Below are positions 45,876 through 53,802 of a DNA stretch of 64,000 bases, piece after piece. Under the pieces are notes generated by a model. It searched no databases. It saw nothing but the letters and a program-made list of their open reading frames with translations, and had not been told where the DNA came from. The translations under genes were made by a program, and so were the position numbers. Position 1 is the first letter of the stretch. Every line of letters starts with the position of its first letter. This DNA comes from Thorsellia kenyensis (GTDB lineage Bacteria; Pseudomonadota; Gammaproteobacteria; Enterobacterales; Thorselliaceae): contig NZ_JBHLXE010000100.1 in the NCBI RefSeq assembly GCF_042432445.1, positions 138,492 through 202,491 on the forward strand, read 5' to 3'.

Positions 45876-46399
45876 AGCAATAGTTTTTCCTTTAACTTTA
45901 CTAATTTACTGTAATAATAAAACATTAGACTTTCGGTGTCTTCTATTCACCTATCAAGTAACCAGCCTGAAATCAAATAATATTACAAACCATTTCATTA
46001 ATAACTAATCTTCATCATCTACTTTACAAGTATAAGGTCTAAATAGCAAATTAACAAAATATATTTTTACACTTCTTTATCTTTCTTTCTAATTTCCTGA
46101 CTTACGTCGCATTTCTCACTCACTCGCAAATCGTAACCCATTAAAATAATTAAATTTTAATAATGCAAGTAAATTTTAATTTGTAAATGTCAATAAATGA
46201 GTAAAATGTAACAAAAAAATATATATGTAAAAATTGCATCAATTTAAAACTATGCATTAATTTTAGGTAATTGCTCTAATTGACAAAATATTGCACTCAT
46301 ACGCTATGTTTTAGCTGAAATTATTTCACTTTTATTGTAATATTAGCCCTGTAACCTTTTTTAATTTGGTAGGTTTAATTCCACCTAGGCTAAGTGATC
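45876..46399. promoter_or_regulatory. Divergent flgB / flgA control region
   Basis: A very AT-rich 524-bp non-coding spacer between the two flagellar units. For flgA a sigma-70-like promoter can be drawn at TTGACA (46280-46285), 19-bp spacer, TATGTT (46305-46310). No convincing promoter was found for flgB, no sigma-28 consensus on either strand, and I could not identify FlhDC boxes by eye. In enteric bacteria this spacer holds the FlhDC-dependent class II promoters; that role here is inferred from position. Confidence 0.5.
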
Positions 46400-47059
46400 A
46401 TGAATTTGAGCTTTAAGGCATTATTTGCTGTTAGTATCGTTTTTTTTACTTTTCCCTTACAATCAGAGCCTTCAGATGACTTCATTTCAAGGGCTGAGTT
46501 TTATATACAGGAAATTAACCCTGAATTTTCTACAGAACTTGAAATACTTGCATTAGATAAAATTCCACTTGATTGCCCATTTCCTTTATTTGATCTTCCT
46601 AATAAAAGGAAAACGTGGGGGAAAACATCACTCAAAATATCTTGTGATAATAAAAAATTTCTTTTACCAATTAACATTATAGCCTTTGCAAATGTAGCTA
46701 TTGCAGTTGAGGATATAAAGCGTGGCGATCTTCTGCATGCGAACAATACTGCAATCCTTAATAAAGAAATAACTGATCTCTCAGTCGCACCTATCACTGA
46801 TGTCGATTTATTATATGATGCACAAGCACTAAGAATGATACCTAAAGATACTGTTATTACGTTTCCGATGTTAAAGCGTGCCTGGGCCATCAGAGCAGGT
46901 GACACAGTGACTGTAAAAATGTCAGGCAATGGCTTTAATGCCCATAATACAGGTAAGGCGATAAACAACGCATACAAGGGCGATAAAGTAAGAATTCGAT
47001 TAGAAAACAAGACCATCATTGAAGGTATTGTAGAATCTCCAGGCCATGTCTCACTTTAA
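46400..47059 (+). CDS. flgA: FlgA, P-ring assembly chaperone
   Basis: Periplasmic chaperone for FlgI. A signal peptide (FKALFAVSIVFFTFPLQSE) is followed by the SAF domain near the centre: VAIAVEDIKRGDLLHANN with the typical ED(I/L)xxGxxL, then MIPKDTVITFPMLKRAW and C-terminal VKMSGNGFNAHNTGKAINNAYKGDKVRIRLENK. I chose the ATG at 46400 (219 aa, E. coli 219); a GTG two codons earlier is nearer to the weak AGG and stays possible. Divergent from flgB, as in enteric bacteria. Confidence 0.93.
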   Translation: MNLSFKALFAVSIVFFTFPLQSEPSDDFISRAEFYIQEINPEFSTELEILALDKIPLDCPFPLFDLPNKRKTWGKTSLKISCDNKKFLLPINIIAFANVAIAVEDIKRGDLLHANNTAILNKEITDLSVAPITDVDLLYDAQALRMIPKDTVITFPMLKRAWAIRAGDTVTVKMSGNGFNAHNTGKAINNAYKGDKVRIRLENKTIIEGIVESPGHVSL

Positions 47060-47070
47060 GCAAAAAAAAT

Positions 47071-47097
47071 TAAAGTTTTAAAAACTTTTGCCGTTTA
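47071..47097 (+). promoter_or_regulatory. FliA (sigma-28) promoter of flgM
   Basis: TAAAGTTT (47071-47078) is a perfect -35; an exact 11-bp spacer leads to GCCGTTTA (47090-47097), 6/8 to GCCGATAA. It is 52 bp before the flgM ATG and 11 bp after flgA. FliA-driven flgM gives the usual late feedback on FliA itself. Confidence 0.87.
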
Positions 47098-47149
47098 GAT
47101 GTTTAAACCAAACCATTTCATTAATTATTAGTTTTAAAGGAGTCTTCTT

Positions 47150-47461
47150 ATGGCCCTGCAACCGCTTGATAGCATAGCAACAAAAATTACTACAAACACA
47201 TCTTCTACTTTATCCGTTAGAACAAATGCTCCATCAGATATAGATAAAGAATTAAAGAAAATAGCGACACCTTTAGCAAAAAAAGAAGGCGCTGCTGAAG
47301 TGACTATTTCTAATAGCGCCCTCAATATTAAATCTAGTGAAAACGATATTAATATTGAGAAAGTTGAACAAATTAAACTTGCCATAAAAAATGGCGAGTT
47401 GACTATGGATGCATCCAAAATTGCTGACAAATTGATTGCTGAGATCAGTTCTAACTTTTAG
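47150..47461 (+). CDS. flgM: FlgM, anti-sigma-28 factor
   Basis: Holds FliA inactive until the hook is finished, then is exported. A 103-aa basic-start, largely disordered protein; the C-terminal FliA-binding helix reads INIEKVEQIKLAIKNGELTMDASKIADKLIAEI, the conserved region in FlgM. AAAGGAG precedes ATG 47150. Cotranscription with flgN is possible but each has its own candidate FliA promoter. Confidence 0.93.
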   Translation: MALQPLDSIATKITTNTSSTLSVRTNAPSDIDKELKKIATPLAKKEGAAEVTISNSALNIKSSENDINIEKVEQIKLAIKNGELTMDASKIADKLIAEISSNF

Positions 47462-47469
47462 TTTTGTAG

Positions 47470-47502
47470 AGAAACTCTAACATCACAATAGTTTGAGTTT
47501 CT
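47470..47502 (+). other. Stem-loop after flgM
   Basis: AGAAACTC (47470-47477) and GAGTTTCT (47495-47502) form an 8-bp stem nine bases after the flgM stop, with a 17-nt loop. No U-run follows directly, so it is at most a weak terminator or a message-stability element. Confidence 0.4.
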
Positions 47503-47530
47503 TGATCATTCTCAATTTTGCTGCTTTTTG

Positions 47531-47558
47531 TAAAATTTTTCTTTTCTGATGCCGTTTA
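47531..47558 (+). promoter_or_regulatory. Candidate FliA (sigma-28) promoter of flgN
   Basis: GCCGTTTA (47551-47558) is identical to the -10 found at flgM. Upstream TAAAATTT (47531-47538) matches the -35 at 7/8 with a 12-bp spacer, one base long; shifting by one gives 11-bp spacing with a 6/8 -35. It lies 79 bp ahead of the flgN ATG. Confidence 0.6.
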
Positions 47559-47637
47559 ATTAATTTGTGAATTTGCTAACATAAGTTAATATGCTACAAC
47601 TAGATATTGCCTATTCACTTTTTATCGAGAATAAACT

Positions 47638-48087
47638 ATGCCAGCACTGAAGCTACACAAAATTTTAGATGACATGTATTTTTACATCAAAAATTTGGAA
47701 CCTGTCCTTGAAAAAGAGCAATATTTTTTAAGCCAAGGTAAATTGGACGGGTCATTGTTGCAAGGTGTAACTCAACAAAAAGAGATGTTGTTGGCATCTA
47801 TTGCTAGCCTGAACAAGCGCAGAATAGAACTTTCTGAGTCTAATAATTTGGTAGAGCCTTATACTGATATGAATAATTACGCAATTTCAGTATTATGGGA
47901 AACTATCTTAAATTTATCGGACAAAATAGCTAAGCAAAATATGAATAATGGTTTTTTACTTCAACATCATATTAATTATGCAAGTGAAGCCATATCTATA
48001 CTTGAAGCTGAATCTGGAACTCCTGTATACGGTCGGAATGGTCAATCTATAAAACAGTATCAAAATCAAAAAAAACTAGAGATATAG
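47638..48087 (+). CDS. flgN: FlgN, export chaperone for FlgK/FlgL
   Basis: Cytosolic helical chaperone that protects the hook-filament junction proteins. A 149-aa protein with heptad-like leucines, a LEPVLEKEQYFLSQGKLDGSLLQGVTQQKEMLLASIASLNKRR core (FlgN superfamily: L..E...L......L......K..LL..I..L...R) and C-terminal YGRNGQSIKQY, which matches the YxxxG tail seen in enteric FlgN. Position after flgM supports it. Confidence 0.87.
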   Translation: MPALKLHKILDDMYFYIKNLEPVLEKEQYFLSQGKLDGSLLQGVTQQKEMLLASIASLNKRRIELSESNNLVEPYTDMNNYAISVLWETILNLSDKIAKQNMNNGFLLQHHINYASEAISILEAESGTPVYGRNGQSIKQYQNQKKLEI

Positions 48088-48223
48088 TCGCTATTGGTTA
48101 CTGTTAACTCCTATTTTTATTCCCTCTCCTGTCTTTATAATTTTATTTTATAAGCTTGTTTGCCACTTAAATTGAATTATGATCATTTTATATTGTTAAA
48201 ATTTGTTTTTTGATAAATAATTC

Positions 48224-48256
48224 TGGACGTCTAGATGTAAAAACGGCTATACTTCT
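48224..48256 (+). promoter_or_regulatory. metK promoter with four tandem MetJ boxes
   Basis: Four contiguous 8-bp units, GGACGTCT (48225), AGATGTAA (48233), AAACGGCT (48241) and ATACTTCT (48249), match the met-box consensus AGACGTCT at 7, 5, 6 and 6 of 8 positions without gaps. The promoter overlaps them: -35 TGGACG (48224-48229), 18-bp spacer, -10 TATACT (48248-48253). The MetJ-SAM repressor binds such tandem arrays cooperatively in E. coli. Boxes are seen directly; presence of metJ elsewhere is inferred. Confidence 0.82.
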
Positions 48257-48304
48257 TATCACATTTATTATTTTTTCCTTAATCAATTAACATGGAATTC
48301 GACT

Positions 48305-49450
48305 ATGTCAAAACATTTATTTACCTCTGAATCTGTCTCTGAAGGACATCCTGACAAAATTGCAGATCAAATCTCTGATGCTGTCCTAGATGCCATATTA
48401 AGCCAGGATCCTAAAGCAAGAGTTGCATGTGAGACTTATGTGAAAACTGGTATGGTCCTTGTTGGTGGTGAAATAACTACTGATGCTTGGGTTGATATTG
48501 AAGATATTACTCGCAAAACAGTGGCTAATATTGGTTATAACAGCTCAGATATGGGTTTTGATGCTCATTCATGTTCTGTATTAAGCGCGATTGGTAAACA
48601 ATCGCCTGATATAAATCAAGGTGTTGATAGAGAAAACCCAGAAGAACAAGGTGCTGGAGATCAAGGTCTTATGTTTGGCTATGCAACGAATGAAACCGAT
48701 GTTCTAATGCCTGCTCCTATTACCTATGCTCATCGTTTAGTTGAGCAACAAGCTAAATTAAGAAAATCTGGAGAACTCAATTGGTTAAGACCTGATGCTA
48801 AAAGCCAGATTACTTTTCAGTACGTTGACAGTAAAATCGTTGGAATTGATGCGGTAGTCCTTTCGACACAGCATGATGAATCCATTACTCATAAAGATCT
48901 GCAAGAAGCCGTTATGGAAACAATCATCAAGCCAATTCTTCCAGCACATTGGATAACACCAGAAACGAAATATTTTATTAATCCAACAGGCCGTTTTGTG
49001 ATTGGTGGTCCTGTAGGAGATTGTGGTTTAACAGGTCGTAAAATTATTGTAGATACTTATGGTGGAGCAGCTAGGCATGGTGGTGGTGCATTTTCAGGTA
49101 AAGATCCTTCAAAAGTAGATAGATCAGCTGCGTATGCAGCAAGATATGTCGCTAAAAATATCGTTGCCGCGGGACTAGCTGATCGCTGTGAGATTCAAAT
49201 ATCTTATGCTATTGGCGTGGCTGAGCCAACATCTATAATGGTAGAGACTTTTGGAACAAATAAAATATCTGAAGATTTGCTTATTCAGCTGGTAAGAGAA
49301 CATTTTGATTTAAGACCTTATGGCTTAATAAAAATGCTAGATTTAATTAAACCTATCTATCTTGAAACAGCAAGCTATGGTCATTTTGGTCGTGAACAAT
49401 TCCCTTGGGAAAAAACCGATAAAGCAGAATTACTCAAAAATGCCCTATAG
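48305..49450 (+). CDS. metK: S-adenosylmethionine synthetase
   Basis: Makes SAM from methionine and ATP. EGHPDKIADQISDAVLDA (13-30 region), the GAGDQGLMFGYA hexapeptide, and GGGAFSGKDPSKVDRSAAYAARYVAKN (in sections, the P-loop-like signature) are intact. Length is 381 aa (E. coli 384). Monocistronic, with MetJ boxes upstream and a terminator downstream. Confidence 0.98.
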   Translation: MSKHLFTSESVSEGHPDKIADQISDAVLDAILSQDPKARVACETYVKTGMVLVGGEITTDAWVDIEDITRKTVANIGYNSSDMGFDAHSCSVLSAIGKQSPDINQGVDRENPEEQGAGDQGLMFGYATNETDVLMPAPITYAHRLVEQQAKLRKSGELNWLRPDAKSQITFQYVDSKIVGIDAVVLSTQHDESITHKDLQEAVMETIIKPILPAHWITPETKYFINPTGRFVIGGPVGDCGLTGRKIIVDTYGGAARHGGGAFSGKDPSKVDRSAAYAARYVAKNIVAAGLADRCEIQISYAIGVAEPTSIMVETFGTNKISEDLLIQLVREHFDLRPYGLIKMLDLIKPIYLETASYGHFGREQFPWEKTDKAELLKNAL

Positions 49451-49470
49451 CTAATAAGTTCAATCTAATA

Positions 49471-49493
49471 AAAAGCGCAATTTTGCGCTTTTT
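49471..49493. terminator. Bidirectional Rho-independent terminator between metK and cysB
   Basis: AAAGCGCAA (49472-49480) and TTGCGCTTT (49483-49491) form a perfect stem with a TT loop, flanked by A-run upstream and T-run downstream. It begins 21 bp past the metK stop and directly adjoins the cysB stop, so it serves both convergent genes. Confidence 0.92.
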
Positions 49494-49495
49494 AT

Positions 49496-50470
49496 TTATC
49501 TTTCAGGAAGAGATATATCTCTGAAGAGTTTGTCAATTTTATCGTTATCTTTGAGAATCAGCGCTTCCTCAACTTTTTGTTTTGTTAAGTGTGGTGAAAA
49601 TCTCTCTATAAAATCATACATATAGCCTCGCATATGTATGTTTTTTCTAAATCCAATTTTTGTCATGCTCGGTTTAAAAATTTCTTTTGCATCTAGTGCT
49701 ATTAGATGTTTGTCTTTTTGAGGATCAAGAGACATCGATGCAATAACGCCAACACCCAGACCTAATTCTACATAAGTTTTAATTACATCAGCATCTGTTG
49801 CTGTTAAGACTATATTTGGAACTTTCCCGGCACGTTCAAAAGCCATATCTAATTCACTTCGGCCCGTAAATCCAAATGTATAGGTGATGATAGGATATTG
49901 AGCTAGATCATGAATTGTAACTTTATCAAGTTTAGTTAAAGGGTGCCCTTCTGTAACAACGACACCACGATACCATAAATAACAAGGTAACATAATTAAG
50001 TCTTCATAATGATGAAGTGCTTCTGTTGCAATCGCAAAATCAGCATGTCCTTTTACTACGGCTTCGGCAATTTGATTAGGTGCACCTTGATGCATATGCA
50101 ATGATACATCGGGATATTTCTTAACAAATGATTGTATAACATTAGGTAAAGCATAGCGAGCCTGCGTTTGGGTCGTAGCTATCCGCAAATCACCTTTATC
50201 AGGGGATTTTACTTCCCTTGAAATATTTTTTATCGCTTCAATAGCACTTAACGCTTCAGCGGCATGCTTAATGACCAGTTTTCCTTCTTGAGTTATTTCA
50301 GTTTTATTTTTGAATGTTCTCTCAAAAATAGCAAAACCGAGCTCCTCTTCTAATAGCTTAATTTGCTTACTGACACCTGGTTGAGAGGTAAATAAAGTTT
50401 CTGCGGTCGATGTGACTGACAGATTATTATTAACCATTTCTACAATATACCTTAGCTGTTGAATATTCAT
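49496..50470 (-). CDS. cysB: CysB, LysR-type regulator of cysteine biosynthesis
   Basis: Activator of sulfate assimilation genes, responding to N-acetylserine. N-terminal winged helix-turn-helix (QLRYIVEMVNNNLSVTSTAETLFTSQPGVSKQIKLLEEELG in parts), then the effector domain with ATTQTQARYALP, LHMHQGAPNQIAEAV, TYTFGFTGRSELD and TDADVIKTYVELGLGVGVIASM. At 324 aa it equals E. coli CysB in length and is closer to CysB than to Cbl. Only 22 bp separate it from the ubiB stop, so it may be read with ubiEJB, which is not the E. coli arrangement. Confidence 0.93.
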   Translation of the reverse strand: MNIQQLRYIVEMVNNNLSVTSTAETLFTSQPGVSKQIKLLEEELGFAIFERTFKNKTEITQEGKLVIKHAAEALSAIEAIKNISREVKSPDKGDLRIATTQTQARYALPNVIQSFVKKYPDVSLHMHQGAPNQIAEAVVKGHADFAIATEALHHYEDLIMLPCYLWYRGVVVTEGHPLTKLDKVTIHDLAQYPIITYTFGFTGRSELDMAFERAGKVPNIVLTATDADVIKTYVELGLGVGVIASMSLDPQKDKHLIALDAKEIFKPSMTKIGFRKNIHMRGYMYDFIERFSPHLTKQKVEEALILKDNDKIDKLFRDISLPER

Positions 50471-50492
50471 TTAGGATCCCCAAAATACCACT

Positions 50493-52142
50493 TTAACGAC
50501 GCCAAGCATTAAACCAGGTCAAAAGAGAGAATAGTCCTGTAATTAATGCATATAGTTCTCTATGGGTAATTAAAAAAGCGACCGTTGCCAACGAAAAAAC
50601 TGAGGCTAAAACTAGCCAAAATTGTTGGTTAGATTTTTTTTCTTTTTGTTTAGCAATTTGGTCGCTTATTGTTAATAACGAGGACTTTATATGTTGTTGT
50701 TGCTTTAAGCTATAATAAATTAATTCAGGAAGTTCAGGTAAAGTTTCTATCCAAAAAGGCCCTTTCTCCTTCACTGATTTAATCAATCCTTTAATTCCTA
50801 CTTGTTCTTTCATCCAATCTTCTAAAAATGGTTTCGCTGTTTTCCATAGATCTAATTCAGGATATAGCTGTCTTCCTAATCCTTCAATATAGAGCAATGT
50901 TTTTTGCAGAAGTACTAATTGGGGTTGAACTTGCATCTCAAAACGTCTTGCTGTATTAAATAAATTCAATAACACATGCCCAAAAGAAATTTCAGATAAG
51001 GGTTTTTCAAAGATAGGCTCACAAACCGTACGGATACTGAATTCAAATTCATCGATATCAATATAATTAGGTACCCAACCAGAATCCACATGAAGTTCTG
51101 CAACCTTACGATAATCTCTATTAAAAAACGCGATGAAATTTTCCGCCAAATATCTTTTATCATTTTTATTCAAGGAACCGACAATACCAAAATCTATCGC
51201 AATATAACTGGGTGAATTGGGCTGACTAATATCAACAAAAATATTGCCAGGATGCATATCTGCGTGAAAAAAACTGTCTCTAAATACCTGGGTAAAGAAA
51301 ACCTGCACTCCTCTTTCAGCCAAAAGTTTCATATTGACGTTGTTGGCAATTAACTCCTCTGTCAGTGCAACAGGAACACCTGAAATTTTTTCTAAAACGA
51401 GTAAGTTTTCTCTGCAGTAGTCAGTATAAATTTCAGGCACATAAAGCATGTCACTCGGGGTAAAATTACGTTTGATTTGTATTGCATTAGCAGCTTCACG
51501 CATTAGATTTAGCTCATTAATTAAATCTTCCTCATACTCTTTAACTACCTCGACGGGTTTCAAACGAGCCGCTTCTTTTATAAACCGTCTTGCTATTTTA
51601 GCTAATCGATACATAAGGCGAAGATCTGCCTCAATGATGGGCTTGATATCAGGTCTTATCACTTTGATAACAACTTCTTTACCATTTTCTTTTAGCGTTG
51701 CACAGTGTACTTGCGCAATGGAAGCTGAGGCTAAGGGAGTAATTTCAAAATCGTCAAAGTAGATTTCTATCTTCTCCCCAAGAGCTATTTCTATTTCATT
51801 TTTTGCTAGTTTGCCATCAAAAGGAGTAACTTGACTTTGCAGTAAAGCGAGTTGGTTAGCTACATGAGGAGGAAAAAGATCACGACGTGTTGAAAGCATC
51901 TGCCCAAATTTAATCCATACAGGCCCTAAGTCTTGCATGGCAAAGCGAATCCTTTCACCAAGGGCTTTATTCCTATGCTTATTTTTAATCCAAAAAAAAC
52001 AATACCTAACTAGGCGTAATCTTTTTTTACCTTTTACATCAGGAATCAGTTCATCGAGCCCGTACGTTAAAAATACTTTAATTATCTGATATAGCCGCCA
52101 GAAATCTTTTAACACAGTAAAATCCTTTTGAAAAATAGTCAT
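50493..52142 (-). CDS. ubiB: UbiB, ubiquinone biosynthesis atypical kinase
   Basis: UbiB/ADCK3 family ATPase needed for coenzyme Q synthesis. The KxGQ motif (KFGQMLSTRRDLFPP), the alanine-rich loop (LASASIAQVHCATL), the lysine VVIKVIRPDI and ADMHPGNIFVD and AIDFGIVG catalytic segments are visible. Two C-terminal membrane helices (about 500-545) anchor it. Length is 549 aa; E. coli 546. It follows ubiJ by 55 bp. Confidence 0.97.
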   Translation of the reverse strand: MTIFQKDFTVLKDFWRLYQIIKVFLTYGLDELIPDVKGKKRLRLVRYCFFWIKNKHRNKALGERIRFAMQDLGPVWIKFGQMLSTRRDLFPPHVANQLALLQSQVTPFDGKLAKNEIEIALGEKIEIYFDDFEITPLASASIAQVHCATLKENGKEVVIKVIRPDIKPIIEADLRLMYRLAKIARRFIKEAARLKPVEVVKEYEEDLINELNLMREAANAIQIKRNFTPSDMLYVPEIYTDYCRENLLVLEKISGVPVALTEELIANNVNMKLLAERGVQVFFTQVFRDSFFHADMHPGNIFVDISQPNSPSYIAIDFGIVGSLNKNDKRYLAENFIAFFNRDYRKVAELHVDSGWVPNYIDIDEFEFSIRTVCEPIFEKPLSEISFGHVLLNLFNTARRFEMQVQPQLVLLQKTLLYIEGLGRQLYPELDLWKTAKPFLEDWMKEQVGIKGLIKSVKEKGPFWIETLPELPELIYYSLKQQQHIKSSLLTISDQIAKQKEKKSNQQFWLVLASVFSLATVAFLITHRELYALITGLFSLLTWFNAWRR

Positions 52143-52197
52143 TTGGTTGTTAGTTTAGCCTAATTAGGCTTATAACATCAAAGTTGCAGCCCCAAAT

Positions 52198-52872
52198 TTA
52201 TAGGTGATCTCGATTTCTTTTATTAGTAAAACATGATTGAAACAGCTGTTTTTTTTCACTAAACAGTGTATTTAATTTTTTTGCAACAGATTCAATAACA
52301 GATGCGGCTAAATCGCCCGTGATAGGCGATAGAATCGCGCCAATACCAGGTTCAACCTTATCAATTAATTGATTAATATCCTGCAATACGGTGAAGTCGC
52401 CTTCAACATCAATTTGTTCTGTTTTTATAAGATCAGTCAATACGGTTTTATCTTTTAATCGCTTAAGTGTTTTAAGTGAGGTCATAAGCCGGCAATCAGG
52501 CTGATACTCAGCATCTATGAGTATATCGACTCCTGATGTTGTAAAGACTAAGGTTAGTGCATGACCAATTTCTTTAATATAGAGCTCTAATGATTTTCCC
52601 TGTAATTTTTCAGTTTCCTTACTTAAAGCTTGTTGCTTATATATATGCTTATTTATTATTGTTTCAACAATCATGACGCTAACTCTTAGCAAATTTTTTT
52701 TAGCTAGATCAGTCGGCATTTTTTCAGAAAATGGATTATTTTTATTCTTTAATATTCCACTCACAATACCTGGTATTTCTGGTGCTAATTTTGCTAAGGA
52801 TTCTAAAGGAGGGAGTTTTTTTACAAATTCGGGCTTAGGAAATTCGTTAAATGCATCAAAAAATTTATTCAT
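52198..52872 (-). CDS. ubiJ: UbiJ, ubiquinone biosynthesis accessory factor
   Basis: SCP2-domain lipid-binding protein that organises the soluble Ubi complex. The SCP2 part spans about residues 60-165 (GKSLELYIKEIGHALTLVFTTSGVDI, LDVEGDF-like QIDVEGDFTVLQDI). The C-terminal part is polar and lysine-rich. Length is 224 aa (E. coli 201). Sequence similarity is modest; position between ubiE and ubiB makes the call. Confidence 0.88.
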   Translation of the reverse strand: MNKFFDAFNEFPKPEFVKKLPPLESLAKLAPEIPGIVSGILKNKNNPFSEKMPTDLAKKNLLRVSVMIVETIINKHIYKQQALSKETEKLQGKSLELYIKEIGHALTLVFTTSGVDILIDAEYQPDCRLMTSLKTLKRLKDKTVLTDLIKTEQIDVEGDFTVLQDINQLIDKVEPGIGAILSPITGDLAASVIESVAKKLNTLFSEKKQLFQSCFTNKRNRDHL

Positions 52873-52965
52873 AGGACAGCTCTCAATAATGTCATAAGAT
52901 TTAGCGCACTAATAGTCATTTTGATTTCAGTAGCTTGCAGTACGCCTAATAATGAATGTAAATAT

Positions 52966-53745
52966 TTAAAATTTAAATCCACGATGCAGTGCTACAACCC
53001 CACCTGTCATATTAAAAAATTCTGTTTCAGTAAAACCTGCTGAAACCATCATCTCTTTTAATGTAGCTTGGTTTGGATGCATTCTTATTGATTCTGCTAA
53101 GTATCGATAACTTTCTTCATCTTGCGCTATCAGTTTCCCCATTTTAGGTAATATATGAAAAGAGTACAAATCATATAATTTACTTAGCGGATCAAAGACT
53201 GGTTTTGAAAATTCAAGTACCAACAATCTACCACCCGGTTTAAGCACACGATACATTGAACGAAGGGCGGCATCTTTGTCTGTGACATTTCTCAGTCCAA
53301 AAGCAATGGTAATACAATCAAAATGGTTATCAGGGAAAGGAAGAGCTTCTGCATTCGCTTGCACATAGCTCACATTTCCGACAATTCCCATGTTTCTCAG
53401 TTTATCTCGTCCCACCTTTAGCATAGAGGCGTTGATATCAGCCAGAATAACATGACCTGTTTCACCGACTAACCTTGAAAATTTTGCTGTTAAATCACCA
53501 GTACCACCAGCTAAATCCAGTATATTTTGTCCTTTTTGCACACCACTACATTCAATAGTGAATTTTTTCCACAATCGGTGTACACCAAATGACATGACAT
53601 CATTCATTAAATCATATTTAGCTGCAACCGAATGGAATACTTCAGCAACTTTTTGGACTTTTTCAGATTTAGCAACAGTTTGAAAACCAAAATGGGTGGT
53701 TTCTTCATTTAAATTCTTATGGGTTGATTGATTTTCAGACGTCAT
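52966..53745 (-). CDS. ubiE: UbiE, ubiquinone/menaquinone C-methyltransferase
   Basis: SAM-dependent C-methylation in ubiquinone and menaquinone synthesis. Class I methyltransferase motifs: ILDLAGGTGDLTAKF (motif I), ITIAFGLRNVTD and VLKPGGRLLVLEFSKP. VFHSVAAKYDLMNDVMSFGVHRLWKK is the UbiE/COQ5 signature. Length is 259 aa (E. coli 251). It follows wzxE by 57 bp on the same strand, so ECA and quinone genes abut. Confidence 0.97.
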   Translation of the reverse strand: MTSENQSTHKNLNEETTHFGFQTVAKSEKVQKVAEVFHSVAAKYDLMNDVMSFGVHRLWKKFTIECSGVQKGQNILDLAGGTGDLTAKFSRLVGETGHVILADINASMLKVGRDKLRNMGIVGNVSYVQANAEALPFPDNHFDCITIAFGLRNVTDKDAALRSMYRVLKPGGRLLVLEFSKPVFDPLSKLYDLYSFHILPKMGKLIAQDEESYRYLAESIRMHPNQATLKEMMVSAGFTETEFFNMTGGVVALHRGFKF

Positions 53746-53802
53746 AGCATTTTCTCATTTTATGTTAGATAATTTTCGTATTATTGGATAACTGTCGCTC
53801 TG

